64,000 nucleotides of DNA from Candidatus Pacearchaeota archaeon (GTDB taxonomy: Archaea; Nanoarchaeota; Nanoarchaeia; Pacearchaeales; GW2011-AR1). Below are positions 8,366-16,407 of this stretch, piece after piece. The notes beneath the pieces were generated by a model. That model searched no databases and had not been told where the DNA came from. It worked only from the letters and a program-made list of their open reading frames with translations. The DNA is taken from positions 186,001 to 250,000 of the forward strand of contig JALOBX010000001.1 in assembly GCA_023228065.1 (NCBI GenBank). Reading direction: 5' to 3'. The position numbers and the translations under genes were made by a program. How positions within the stretch are numbered: the stretch's first letter is position 1; each line of letters begins with the position of its first letter.

Positions 8366-10351
8366 TTATTTCTTTCCGTAATTCTTTGAGAATCTTTCAA
8401 TGAACTTTCTTGCTTCTTCATTTTCCTTCTTGACTTGTGTTATAGAGAAAACAGGAGTTCCATCTCTTACCTTTTTTTCTGTTCTTGCGTATAATCTTAA
8501 TAAGTCATTCATTTTCATCTCTAATAAAATTTCTTCTTTTGAAAGAGATGCTATTTTTTTTGCACTGGTGATTAATGAACCAAGACTCATAAATTTGAAT
8601 ATATCATTTTCTAACTTTGCAATTATTGTTCCGTATGCTAATGAAATTCCAAATTCTATTTTTTGATTAAACATCTTGTTATGTTCATTTAATATTTTCA
8701 GAATTGTCTCTGCAGATTCAAGTGCTGTTTTTTCATTTTTGAATGTTTTTGTTTTTATTGGAGCAAAAATAAAGAAAAGATAATCCTGATTTTCATAAGT
8801 AACTGCTTTTTTATCTTCTGCCTCTTCTATTATTTTACCAATTGAATCTGAAGCACTTCCTCTTCCAGATTTTTTTTCTTTTAAGTCTTTTATCTTAACA
8901 CAAATTATACTTGCATCCTGCTTCTCTCCTTTGATTGAAAGAGAAAGTTCTGCTTTAGTTTTTCCCCCTTCTCCTAAAATAAAATCTTCATTAGAATTTT
9001 TTTTTACTACTTTCTTTTCTCTATGCATCATGCGCCCGAAAAAAGGTCTTTTGTATATTTTTTTAAAGAAGAAAAATGCAATAAATCCCAATACCAAAAT
9101 CAAAAAAGTCCAAAATAAAATTCCAAAAGAAATTCCAGATATTTCTTTTACCCCTATAGTATTTCCTGTAAGACTCATCTTTTCGCTTAAATTATCATCT
9201 CCATCAGTAATACTAATTTGATATTCTCCATCTGGAGCTCTTAAGAAATATTTTTTGCTTTCTCCAATCTCTAATGTTACATCTAAATTCAGAGGAGTAT
9301 CTCCTACTTCTATTAATAAAGTTTTATTATAAAGCACATTTCCTATGTTAGTAACTAAAATTGTTTTATTAATTATTTCAATAGTTGCATCTTCATTTTC
9401 TTTTATTCTAAAATTTCCTTCTGCTGTTAATTTGTTTGAAACTGAAAAAACTTTCCATTCTGCAGGGGGTTCATTAGTTTTAATAAAATATTCAAGGGAT
9501 TCATCTGTAGGAATCTCTATCTGCTGTAATATCTTATCTGCTGAATCTTTGATTGTTAAAAATGCAGTAGAATTTATCGAATCTCCTGTTTGATCATGCA
9601 AAACTGATTTAATCTTAACAGAACTTCCAGGCATTATTTCTTTGCTTTCTAATACTAATTCAAGATTTGTTGGAACCTGTTTTATCACTATATTATATAC
9701 CGCAGTTCCTTTGTTTGTAATTGTTCCTTCATTGTCCTGTTCATATGCTCTTAAATTGATAAAATAATTTCCGGCTCTCAAATCTTTCGGCAAAGAAATA
9801 TTCATACTAAAAAATCCATCATTAATTGTTCCAAATTGAGTTATGTTCTGATTTATATCTCCTGTGGTTATTGAAGACTCTACAAGTCCATTAGAATTTT
9901 CTCCATTTTCTCTTGTAATTTTACCACTTAATGTTATAGATTCTCCAGAATCAAATTCGTTTCTTTCTAAATTTCCTGTTATAGTCAATATATCTGAAAT
10001 CTTAAATTCATCACTTAATGCAAAATCAGAACCAAGCAATGCTTTTACTTTACAAAATCCCTTGCTTCCACCAATTATATTATCTTTCAAAACTAATTCT
10101 GGATTCATAGATTTTTCTCCTCCAGCAACAAGATTTACTCCGTCAGTGTAAAAATTTATTTGTGAACCATTACATATCAATCCCATTTGGAAAATTCCAG
10201 AAGTTCCACTTAATGTTTTTATTGTTACTGGAACAAAAATACTTTCCCCAAGGTTATATGAGGATTTTAACTCACCATTAAAAATTATTTCTGCTGAAAT
10301 GAAGGAACTAAATAAGACAACTAAAAACAACAAAATTATACCTCTTTTCAT
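8366..10351 (-). CDS. Signal peptide, Ig-like exterior, membrane helix, cyclase-homology interior
   Basis: 661 residues. A signal peptide (about 1-20) leads into an exterior of about 370 residues with repeated beta-sandwich patterns (DILTITGNLERNEFDSGESI and similar), then one membrane helix (about 400-425). The cytoplasmic part starts with a basic linker; from about 478 to 640 its order of strands resembles class III adenylate/guanylate cyclases: ASIICVKIKDL, ENQDYLFFIFAP, KIEFGISLAYGTIIAKL, FKFMSLGSLITSAKKIA. The first metal-binding Asp position appears to be Lys, so catalysis is doubtful. A transmembrane sensor is the inferred role. It is convergent with the Ncs6-like gene, one base away. 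Confidence 0.7.
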   Translation of the reverse strand: MKRGIILLFLVVLFSSFISAEIIFNGELKSSYNLGESIFVPVTIKTLSGTSGIFQMGLICNGSQINFYTDGVNLVAGGEKSMNPELVLKDNIIGGSKGFCKVKALLGSDFALSDEFKISDILTITGNLERNEFDSGESITLSGKITRENGENSNGLVESSITTGDINQNITQFGTINDGFFSMNISLPKDLRAGNYFINLRAYEQDNEGTITNKGTAVYNIVIKQVPTNLELVLESKEIMPGSSVKIKSVLHDQTGDSINSTAFLTIKDSADKILQQIEIPTDESLEYFIKTNEPPAEWKVFSVSNKLTAEGNFRIKENEDATIEIINKTILVTNIGNVLYNKTLLIEVGDTPLNLDVTLEIGESKKYFLRAPDGEYQISITDGDDNLSEKMSLTGNTIGVKEISGISFGILFWTFLILVLGFIAFFFFKKIYKRPFFGRMMHREKKVVKKNSNEDFILGEGGKTKAELSLSIKGEKQDASIICVKIKDLKEKKSGRGSASDSIGKIIEEAEDKKAVTYENQDYLFFIFAPIKTKTFKNEKTALESAETILKILNEHNKMFNQKIEFGISLAYGTIIAKLENDIFKFMSLGSLITSAKKIASLSKEEILLEMKMNDLLRLYARTEKKVRDGTPVFSITQVKKENEEARKFIERFSKNYGKK

Positions 10352-10429
10352 CTTATTTTCTCCTCTTAAAAGAAGTAAATTATTATTTATAAATATTTGT
10401 TCAATTTAACAGATTTTATAGAGGATAGA

Positions 10430-10627
10430 TTAACTAACAATATATTTGTCTAAAATGTCTATTGCGTCATCAATTGCACCACAATACGCTTCGTAATGAG
10501 TTGGTTGTCTTTCCACTTTTTTATTTGAAGCCCTTCCGCCCCCACTTTTACTCAGATAATTTAGATAATATTCTTTTACTTTTTCTTCTAATTCTTTTTT
10601 TATCTTACTTGCTTCTTCTTTATTCAT
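10430..10627 (-). CDS. Small hypothetical protein, 65 residues
   Basis: A charged N-terminal helix (MNKEEASKIKKELEEKVKEY) is followed by a Gly/Ser-rich turn (SKSGGGRAS) and a second helix (YEAYCGAIDDAIDILDKY). The codon use looks like that of its neighbours and no larger frame overlaps it. It may be a small helical-hairpin protein. No family is recognised. It is isolated by about 80-90 bases of AT-rich sequence on both sides. Confidence 0.5.
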   Translation of the reverse strand: MNKEEASKIKKELEEKVKEYYLNYLSKSGGGRASNKKVERQPTHYEAYCGAIDDAIDILDKYIVS

Positions 10628-10720
10628 CTTATCTTTTAATATCTAATTTATTTTTAAGGATTTATGTAATAAAAGGTTATTTTTGAGAATGTTTAAAAAT
10701 AAATAAAGCTTATCTTTAAT

Positions 10721-11827
10721 ATGAAAAAGGGAATGGTTGTTAATCCTTGGGAAGTTGCAGGAGATATTGATTATGGAAGATTAGTCAAAGAATTTGGAGT
10801 TAGTTTAATTTCTGATTCAATGCGAAAAAATTTAAATTCCCTTCATCCACTAATCAGAAGAGGTTTGTATTTTTCTCACCGCGACTTTGATAAATGGCTT
10901 GAAGCAAAATCCAAGGGGAAAAAGGTTTCTGTGATTACAGGAAGAGGTCCTTCTGATAAAATGCACATTGGACATCTAGTTCCTTTCCTTGTGGCTAAAT
11001 CCTTACAGGAAGAATTTGACTGTGAAGTATTTATTCCTATATCAGACGATGAGAAATTTTATGTTAAAAAAAATCTTTCATTTGAACAATCTATAAAATT
11101 TTCAGAAGATAATATTCTTGACTTAATTGCTTTGGGTTTTAAGCCCGGAAAAACTTTTATTTTTGAAGACTTTGTCTATACAGACATATACAAATATGCT
11201 GCCCAAGTGGCAAAGAGAATGACTTATTCAACAGCAAAAGCATCTTTTGGATTAACGCCTGAAAAAAATATTGGATGGAGTTTTTATCCTGCTATGCAAG
11301 CGGCTCATATATTATTTCCCCAATTTAAAAAAGGAAAGCATATTTCTGTAGTCCCAGTTGCTATAGACCAAGACCCATTTATAAGATTGACAAGAGATAT
11401 CTCCCAAGACTTTAATTTTGAAAAACCTGCTGCACTTCACGCAAAATTCCTGCCTTCACTTTTGGGAGAAGCAAAAATGAGTTCTTCTGATTTGGGAAAT
11501 ACAGTCATTTATCTTTCTGACTCTCCAAAAGAAGTTGAAACAAAAATAAAAAAATATGCTTTTTCTGGAGGCAGAGATACATTGGAAGAACACAGGAAAA
11601 AAGGCGGAAATCCGGATATTGATGTTTCTTTCCAATACTTAAAATTCTTTTTTGAGCCAGATGACAAAAAATTACAGAAGATTCATGATGATTATAAATC
11701 AGGAAAAATGCTTACTTCTGAATTAAAAAATATTTTAATTGATAAAATAAATTCATTCTTGAAAGAACATCAGAAAAAAAGAGAAAAAGCAAAGAAAGAA
11801 GTTGATAAATTTCTTCTTAAATCTTAG
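10721..11827 (+). CDS. trpS: Tryptophanyl-tRNA synthetase
   Basis: 368 residues, class I aminoacyl-tRNA synthetase that charges tRNA-Trp. Both ATP-binding signatures are present: the HIGH motif in GPSDKMHIGHLVPFL (near residue 85) and the KMSKS loop as AKMSSSD (near 252). The substrate-site region VPVAIDQDPFIRLTRDIS is typical of the archaeal/eukaryotic TrpRS branch, as is the N-terminal extension before the HIGH motif (NPWEVAGDIDYGRL). A TATA-like TTTAAAAATA lies about 25 bases upstream of the ATG. thrS follows 39 bases later in the same direction. Confidence 0.95.
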   Translation: MKKGMVVNPWEVAGDIDYGRLVKEFGVSLISDSMRKNLNSLHPLIRRGLYFSHRDFDKWLEAKSKGKKVSVITGRGPSDKMHIGHLVPFLVAKSLQEEFDCEVFIPISDDEKFYVKKNLSFEQSIKFSEDNILDLIALGFKPGKTFIFEDFVYTDIYKYAAQVAKRMTYSTAKASFGLTPEKNIGWSFYPAMQAAHILFPQFKKGKHISVVPVAIDQDPFIRLTRDISQDFNFEKPAALHAKFLPSLLGEAKMSSSDLGNTVIYLSDSPKEVETKIKKYAFSGGRDTLEEHRKKGGNPDIDVSFQYLKFFFEPDDKKLQKIHDDYKSGKMLTSELKNILIDKINSFLKEHQKKREKAKKEVDKFLLKS

Positions 11828-11866
11828 AATAATTAATTTTATAAAATACTCTCATCTATCTTATTC

Positions 11867-13561
11867 ATGAAGATCTTGTTATTGCATACAGATTATATTA
11901 AATTCAAACCTTTGAAAAAAGCATTGAAGAGTATCGGAGAACTTTCTGAAAAAGAAAAAGGAGAAAAGTCTGTTAAAGAGGCTTTGGTTGTTTTGACTGC
12001 TGTTGAAAAACAAGATAAAGATGTAAAGAAAGTTGTGGAAAAATTTGTTGAAAATGTTGCGGATGTTGCTAAGCAAGTTAATACTGAAAAGATTGTTCTT
12101 TATCCTTATGCTCATTTATCAAAAGATTTGGCTTCTCCTGAAATTGCAATTAAAGTTCTTGAAGAATCAGAAAAAGAATTAAAGAAAAAATTTGATGTTG
12201 TTCGGGCTCCTTTTGGATATTATAAAGAATTTGAATTAAAAGTTAAGGGACATCCATTATCTGAATTAAGTAGAGAGATAAGTGTTGAAGGCGGAAAAGA
12301 AGAAATTTATGATTATAAAAAATTGCTGAATGAAATCTCCAAAACTAAACTTGATACTTCTAAACTAAAAGATAATGATCATAGGATTATTGGACAACAG
12401 ATGGATTTGTTTTCTTTTTCTGAAGTTGCTCCTGGAATGGTTTTTTGGCATAATAACGGACTGGTAATAAGAAATGAATTGATTAATTTTTGGAGAGATG
12501 AACATAGAAAAGCAGAATACAAAGAAATTTCAACTCCACAGGTTATGGATAAGAGACTCTGGCAGATTTCGGGACATTGGGAAAAATATAAAGAAAATAT
12601 TTTTTTAACAGAATATGAAAAAAGACAATTTGCAGTAAAGCCAATGAATTGCCCTGGTGGAATGCTTGTTTATAAAAATAAACCAAAAAGTTATAAAGAA
12701 TTACCTTTGCGAGTTGGAGAATTGGGAATTGTGCACAGATTAGAACTTTCAGGAGTTCTTGGAGGTTTATTTAGAGTTATACAATTCACACAGGATGATG
12801 CGCATATTTTTTGTACAGAAGAACAACTTGAAGAAGAAATTTTTGCAATAATGAATCTTATTGATATGTTTTATAAGAAATTTAATCTCCAATTTGATCA
12901 TGTTGAACTTTCCACTCGCCCAGCAAAAAGAATTGGGAGCGATAAAATATGGGACAAAGCAGAGAAGCTTCTTGAAAATGCATTAAAGAAAAAGAAAATG
13001 AAATATAAAATTAATAAAGGCGATGGAGCTTTTTACGGGCCTAAAATTGATTTTCATGTTAAAGATTCACAAGGAAGAACCTGGCAACTTTCTACTATAC
13101 AATTAGATTTTGCAATGCCTGAAAGATTTGAATTGGAATATACTGATAAGGATAATAAAAGAAAACCACCTGTAATGTTACATAGAGTTATTTATGGAAG
13201 TATGGAAAGATTTATTGGAATTTTATTAGAACATACAAATGGAAGAATGCCTACTTGGCTTGCTCCCACTCAGGTTAAGGTAATTAATTTTACAGATAGA
13301 AATATAAAATCCTGCGAAAAGTTACTAGAGAGACTTAAACAAGAGGGTATAAGGGTAGAAGAAGATTTTAGACAGATTCCTCTTCCAGGAAAAATTAAAG
13401 AAGCAGAACTTATGAGAGTTCCTTATATAATTGTTATAGGGGACAAGGAAGAAAAAGAAAAAAAAATTGCTGTGAGAGTTAGGGGAAATAGCAAAATAGA
13501 AACAATGCAAACTGAAAAATTTATTAAAGATATAAAAGAAGAAATTAAAGAAAGGAAATAA
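11867..13561 (+). CDS. thrS: Threonyl-tRNA synthetase, archaeal type
   Basis: 564 residues, class II synthetase. The N-terminus (MKILLLHTDYIKFKPLKKAL, to about 145) is the archaeal-specific domain related to D-aminoacyl-tRNA deacylase, which edits mischarged serine. The catalytic domain shows the class II motifs: motif 2 region RVGELGIVHRLELSGVL, then GDGAFYGPKIDFHVKD, and motif 3 near MLHRVIYGSMERFIGIL. The C-terminal anticodon-binding domain begins around WLAPTQVKVINFTD. It is somewhat shorter than typical archaeal ThrRS. It follows trpS and probably shares its transcript. Confidence 0.96.
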   Translation: MKILLLHTDYIKFKPLKKALKSIGELSEKEKGEKSVKEALVVLTAVEKQDKDVKKVVEKFVENVADVAKQVNTEKIVLYPYAHLSKDLASPEIAIKVLEESEKELKKKFDVVRAPFGYYKEFELKVKGHPLSELSREISVEGGKEEIYDYKKLLNEISKTKLDTSKLKDNDHRIIGQQMDLFSFSEVAPGMVFWHNNGLVIRNELINFWRDEHRKAEYKEISTPQVMDKRLWQISGHWEKYKENIFLTEYEKRQFAVKPMNCPGGMLVYKNKPKSYKELPLRVGELGIVHRLELSGVLGGLFRVIQFTQDDAHIFCTEEQLEEEIFAIMNLIDMFYKKFNLQFDHVELSTRPAKRIGSDKIWDKAEKLLENALKKKKMKYKINKGDGAFYGPKIDFHVKDSQGRTWQLSTIQLDFAMPERFELEYTDKDNKRKPPVMLHRVIYGSMERFIGILLEHTNGRMPTWLAPTQVKVINFTDRNIKSCEKLLERLKQEGIRVEEDFRQIPLPGKIKEAELMRVPYIIVIGDKEEKEKKIAVRVRGNSKIETMQTEKFIKDIKEEIKERK

Positions 13562-13846
13562 TCATTTTATTCTATATCCTTTCCAAGTACAAGTATATTT
13601 ACCATTACAACCATCAATATCTGTTAAAACAATTGTATTGCAATGGGGATTATAATAATCTTCTTTTAATTTTCTCTTAATTCTTTCAATAATTTTATTT
13701 GGATTTTCTTTCCAATTTTTTTCCTTGAGATTGAGATTTAATTCATGAAACCAAAAACTACGAGCACAATATTCTGTTACTGAATGTTTTCCAATTTTCT
13801 TGTTTAAACCTTTTTCATTTTCTATATAGATTTTTATATTTGACAT
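13562..13846 (-). CDS. Hypothetical protein, 94 residues
   Basis: The product has a beta-like start (SNIKIYIENEKGLNK), a central charged helix (NPNKIIERIKRKLKEDYY) and a C-terminal segment with three cysteines (Cys74, Cys80, Cys85, in the stretch NPHCNTIVLTDIDGCNGKYTCTW), which could hold a metal or disulfides. It abuts the convergent thrS stop codon with no gap. A promoter is likely in the AT-rich gap shared with the divergent gene at 13954. No family recognised. Confidence 0.5.
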   Translation of the reverse strand: MSNIKIYIENEKGLNKKIGKHSVTEYCARSFWFHELNLNLKEKNWKENPNKIIERIKRKLKEDYYNPHCNTIVLTDIDGCNGKYTCTWKGYRIK

Positions 13847-13936
13847 GCCTGACTTATTTAGTTATTATTTATATAATTTATCCTTCAGTATTTATTTAGA
13901 AACTTTTTTATACTTTCTTTCTTCTTTATTTAAATG

Positions 13937-13946
13937 AAAGGAGGTG
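13937..13946 (+). promoter_or_regulatory. Strong Shine-Dalgarno site
   Basis: AAAGGAGGTG lies 7 bases before the ATG at 13954 and is among the best ribosome-binding sites in the window. Most genes here that begin a transcript seem leaderless, so this implies a real 5' leader and high translation of the secreted PWW-type protein. Confidence 0.75.
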
Positions 13947-13953
13947 TGACTAA

Positions 13954-14565
13954 ATGAAAAAGGTGTTTTTGTTTCTCTTTGTTTTTCTGATAACAATTTC
14001 ACTTGTTTTGGCTGCAAACGAAGGTATTCAGCAAGGAACAGGTAATGGAACCCAGACAGATACTGAAACCCAAAATCAAGGAGAAGGGAGTCAGTTACAA
14101 AATCAGATAAGAGTTCAATCAGGTAATTACATAAATTCCAATGGAGAACAAATGCAGATTCAAAATGAGAATCAGTTCAGATTGACTGTGGGAGAAGTAG
14201 AAGCTAAATCTGATTTGCAGATAAGTTCAGAATATGATTCTGTACAAAACAGGACAAAGCTAAAGACTCAACTTTCAAACGGAAAAAATGCAGAGGTAAA
14301 GATTATGCCTAATACTGCATCAGGAAGGGCTATTGAAAGATTGCAATTAAAAGTTTGCAATACTGAAAATGAATGCTCTCTTGAATTAAAAGAAGTTGGT
14401 AATGGGGAACAAACAAAATTAGCTTATGAAGTGCAGGCTAAAAAAGAAGCACGAGTTTTAGCATTATTTAAAACAAAGATGCAAGTACAGGCTCAAATTA
14501 ATGCAGAAACCGGAGAAGTAATCATGTCAAAAAAACCCTGGTGGGCATTTTTGGCTTCTGAATAA
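13954..14565 (+). CDS. Secreted protein with C-terminal PWW motif
   Basis: 203 residues. A clear signal peptide (MKKVFLFLFVFLITISLVLA) leads into a Gln/Asn/Thr-rich low-complexity stretch and a beta-rich domain without a second membrane helix. The last 40 residues (KKEARVLALFKTKM, ETGEVIMSKKPWWAFLASE) match in pattern the end of the 306-residue protein encoded at 53542-54462 (minus strand), so the two belong to one secreted family with a shared C-terminal domain. One pair of cysteines (CNTENEC) may form a disulfide. A strong Shine-Dalgarno site precedes it and a T-rich repeat follows. Function unknown. Confidence 0.75.
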   Translation: MKKVFLFLFVFLITISLVLAANEGIQQGTGNGTQTDTETQNQGEGSQLQNQIRVQSGNYINSNGEQMQIQNENQFRLTVGEVEAKSDLQISSEYDSVQNRTKLKTQLSNGKNAEVKIMPNTASGRAIERLQLKVCNTENECSLELKEVGNGEQTKLAYEVQAKKEARVLALFKTKMQVQAQINAETGEVIMSKKPWWAFLASE

Positions 14566-14567
14566 AC

Positions 14568-14601
14568 TTTTATTTTTTATTTTTTATTTTTTATTTTTTT
14601 A
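14568..14601 (+). terminator. T-rich tandem repeat, probable terminator
   Basis: Just after the stop codon of the PWW-type gene the 7-mer TATTTTT is repeated four times and ends in a T run. Archaeal RNA polymerase terminates at oligo-T without needing a hairpin, so this is a likely terminator. The exact tandem repetition could also vary in copy number between strains. Confidence 0.65.
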
Positions 14602-14642
14602 GTTATCACAACTTTTAAAAGAGGGGAACAGGTAAGATTATC

Positions 14643-15140
14643 ATGAATTCCCATTTTTTGTTAGAAAAATTAGAGTGTTCTGATGAATACAAGAAATTTA
14701 TGAAAGAAAATCCTTCTGCTTATTTATGTTCTGGGTTTTTTGATATCGGAGATGATAATTCTTCTAATAAATATCATTTTGACTTTTATGTTCCTGAAAG
14801 CAGAGATATATTTAGTTTTGCTTTGGAAAATGATATTAAACTAATAAAATTGGAAAGAAATGATGAACAAGCATTAGATAAAGTTTCTATGAAGGATAAT
14901 TTTGATTTTGACAAAATAAAAGAAAAAATTCTCATTGAAATGGAACTGAAAAAGATAAATAATAAAATTCAGAAAATGCTTTTTTCTCTGCAGAATAAAG
15001 ATGGAAAAGATTTCTTGCTGGGAACTATTTTTCTTTCTGGATTGGGAATGTTAAAAGTTAATTTTGATATCTCCAACAACCAAATAACTGATTTTGAAAA
15101 GAAATCTATTATGGATATGATGAAGATAATTAGGAAGTAA
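14643..15140 (+). CDS. Hypothetical protein, 165 residues
   Basis: No signal peptide or membrane helix. The N-terminal half is acidic and probably alpha/beta (FMKENPSAYLCSGFFDIGDD, KYHFDFYVPESRDIFSFALE). The second half has a charged helix (KIKEKILIEMELKKINNKI) and a hydrophobic strand-rich segment (FLLGTIFLSGLGMLKVNFDI) followed by a final helix. The overall pattern, a globular cytosolic protein ending in MMKIIRK, does not match a family I can name. AGAGGGGAACAGG lies about 10 bases before the ATG and may act as a ribosome-binding site. Confidence 0.6.
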   Translation: MNSHFLLEKLECSDEYKKFMKENPSAYLCSGFFDIGDDNSSNKYHFDFYVPESRDIFSFALENDIKLIKLERNDEQALDKVSMKDNFDFDKIKEKILIEMELKKINNKIQKMLFSLQNKDGKDFLLGTIFLSGLGMLKVNFDISNNQITDFEKKSIMDMMKIIRK

Positions 15141-15159
15141 TGTCCCCTTCTCACAACCC

Positions 15160-15198
15160 CGCTTGTTTATCCCTGTCCTTACCTCCGCGAAATCGCTC
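15160..15198 (+). repeat. 39-base direct repeat, copy 1
   Basis: Matches 16369-16407 at 33 of 39 positions in the same orientation. The core CCTTACNTCCGCGAAATC is GC-rich compared with its surroundings. The two copies flank the methyltransferase gene and the 97-residue gene. Confidence 0.7.
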
Positions 15199-15248
15199 TC
15201 CCACCCCCTGGTTTGTTAATGATAAAGAACTCAACGCATTGTTCAATT

Positions 15249-15281
15249 GGTGAAATAATTTTACATTATTTTTTATTCACC
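15249..15281. other. Hairpin in the GC-rich spacer
   Basis: GGTGAA at the 5' side pairs with TTCACC at the 3' side, with an inner ATAAT/ATTAT helix and a short loop; the T-rich stretch between ATTAT and TTCACC bulges out. It lies midway between the 9-base inverted repeats of the spacer. It could fold in RNA from either strand. Confidence 0.45.
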
Positions 15282-15396
15282 TTAACTATTTCTTAGCGTA
15301 GCGTCGTGTCTGAAAGCCGATGCGGAGCGATTTACTTAATTATTTCTCCACAATGAAATTTATCATCATGCGATTAGCCATACGCTTCGGCTATTA

Positions 15397-15999
15397 CTAT
15401 TTTATTGCTATAAAATTTATCATCATTCCTGAATTATGGGTTGAGATAATTTTGAATCCTACTTCTTTGAATAATTTATGAATTTCATCTTCTTCAAACA
15501 AATAATAATACCTTTTTCCTTTATCTTGCCATCCTATTAATTTTTCTTTCCCCTTTTTCTGATTAAATCTTTTTGAATTAAAATTCCAAACTCCAACAAG
15601 AACTTTTGAATTTGGTTTCATTACTCTAAATAATTCTTTAACTGCTTTTTTATGTTCTTTTGGTTTTAAACAATGCAGTGAAGAAATTGAAATACCATAA
15701 TCAAAAAAATTATCTTCAAAAGGCAGTGCTGTTAACTCTGCGACAAAAAATTCTGCAGGAATTTTTTTATTCTTTGCTTTTTCTTTAGCAAGTTCAATCA
15801 TTCTTTCAGAAAAGTCAACAAGATACATTTTACCATCTTTTATTTTTGTCAAATGCCTTCCAGAACCAGAACCCATGTCAAGAACTTTTCCAGTGCAATC
15901 TTCTAGAAATTTTTCACTCAATTCAGAAGGGATTTTTTTAAATTCATTCCATTCATATGCAATTTTATCCCATACTTCTTGTTGGTTTGGGGTTTTCAT
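15397..15999 (-). CDS. Class I SAM-dependent methyltransferase, Trm9-like
   Basis: 200 residues. The Rossmann-fold signatures are present: VLDMGSGSGRHL (motif I, SAM binding, near residue 39), an acidic residue in YLVDFSERMIELA, FFDYGISISSLHCL (motif IV) and LFRVMKPNSKVLVGVW. The beginning (EVWDKIAYEWNEFKK) and the segment RYYYLFEEDEIHKLFKEVGF resemble the Trm9/ALKBH8 group that methylates wobble-uridine derivatives in tRNA. Elp3, which makes the precursor modification, is encoded 2.9 kb away, in keeping with this role, but the substrate is an inference. The gene lies between the two direct-repeat copies. Confidence 0.8.
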   Translation of the reverse strand: MKTPNQQEVWDKIAYEWNEFKKIPSELSEKFLEDCTGKVLDMGSGSGRHLTKIKDGKMYLVDFSERMIELAKEKAKNKKIPAEFFVAELTALPFEDNFFDYGISISSLHCLKPKEHKKAVKELFRVMKPNSKVLVGVWNFNSKRFNQKKGKEKLIGWQDKGKRYYYLFEEDEIHKLFKEVGFKIISTHNSGMMINFIAIK

Positions 16000-16021
16000 T
16001 ATAAGGGGAAAGAAAGAGGAA

Positions 16022-16315
16022 TTAAAAGGATTTGGTTTCTAGAGAGTTTAATTTTTTTCTTTGCTCATATACTTGTCTAATTGCCATGGTTTGGATATCT
16101 GGAGTTATTCTTTCAAATAAATTGTACATCCATCTTGATATAGGATTTAACTCTTTTACATAATCATCCATTCCTTGAATAAACGCCTCTAAACATTCAA
16201 AAGATATATCTTTTGCTATCTTAGTTGCTCTTATGTAAGCATATTTATCTAACATAACATCTCCTGGAGAACCAAAAATAATTGGAATTCCTTCTGAATC
16301 TTTTCCGATTATCAT
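16022..16315 (-). CDS. Hypothetical protein, 97 residues
   Basis: Short soluble protein with a beta start (MIIGKDSEGIPIIFGSPGD) and then mostly helix (ECLEAFIQGMDDYVKEL, DIQTMAIRQVYEQRKKL). It is read in the same direction as the methyltransferase downstream, with a 22-base gap, so the two may form an operon. Both genes lie inside the direct-repeat pair. No family recognised. Confidence 0.5.
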   Translation of the reverse strand: MIIGKDSEGIPIIFGSPGDVMLDKYAYIRATKIAKDISFECLEAFIQGMDDYVKELNPISRWMYNLFERITPDIQTMAIRQVYEQRKKLNSLETKSF

Positions 16316-16368
16316 AAAAAATCTTATTTGATATCTTATTTAAATTTACTTATTCTCCCTCCTGATCT

Positions 16369-16407
16369 CGCTTGTATAACACTGACCTTACTTCCGCGAA
16401 ATCACTC
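16369..16407 (+). repeat. 39-base direct repeat, copy 2
   Basis: Same orientation as 15160-15198, with 33 of 39 bases identical. It includes the stop codon of the MTAP-APRT fusion gene. Read on the minus strand out of frame with that gene, both copies keep an open peptide beginning SDFAEVR, followed by SVLYKRD here and TGINKRG in copy 1, which could mean an old coding remnant. Confidence 0.7.

Larger units (their letters stand above)
15141..15396. other. GC-rich structured spacer without a gene
   Basis: Unlike other gaps this 256-base spacer holds GC-rich patches and inverted repeats. AAATCGCTC (15190-15198) is the exact reverse complement of GAGCGATTT (15325-15333), and between them lies a hairpin (15249-15281: GGTGAA pairs with TTCACC and ATAAT with ATTAT). 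A 14-base direct repeat (AAATTTATCATCAT) occurs near 15355 and again near 15413, inside the end of the methyltransferase gene. No tRNA, SRP or RNase P signature is evident. It could be a noncoding RNA or the remnant of an inserted element. Confidence 0.4.

Noticed and set aside
14568..14601. Tandem TATTTTT units as a CRISPR-like or regulatory repeat
   Set aside because: The unit is a 7-base A/T-only repeat directly after a stop codon with no spacers; a T-rich terminator explains it.
15141..15396. SRP RNA, RNase P RNA or a tRNA in the GC-rich spacer
   Set aside because: I looked for the SRP tetraloop region, RNase P core and T-arm motifs and found none.
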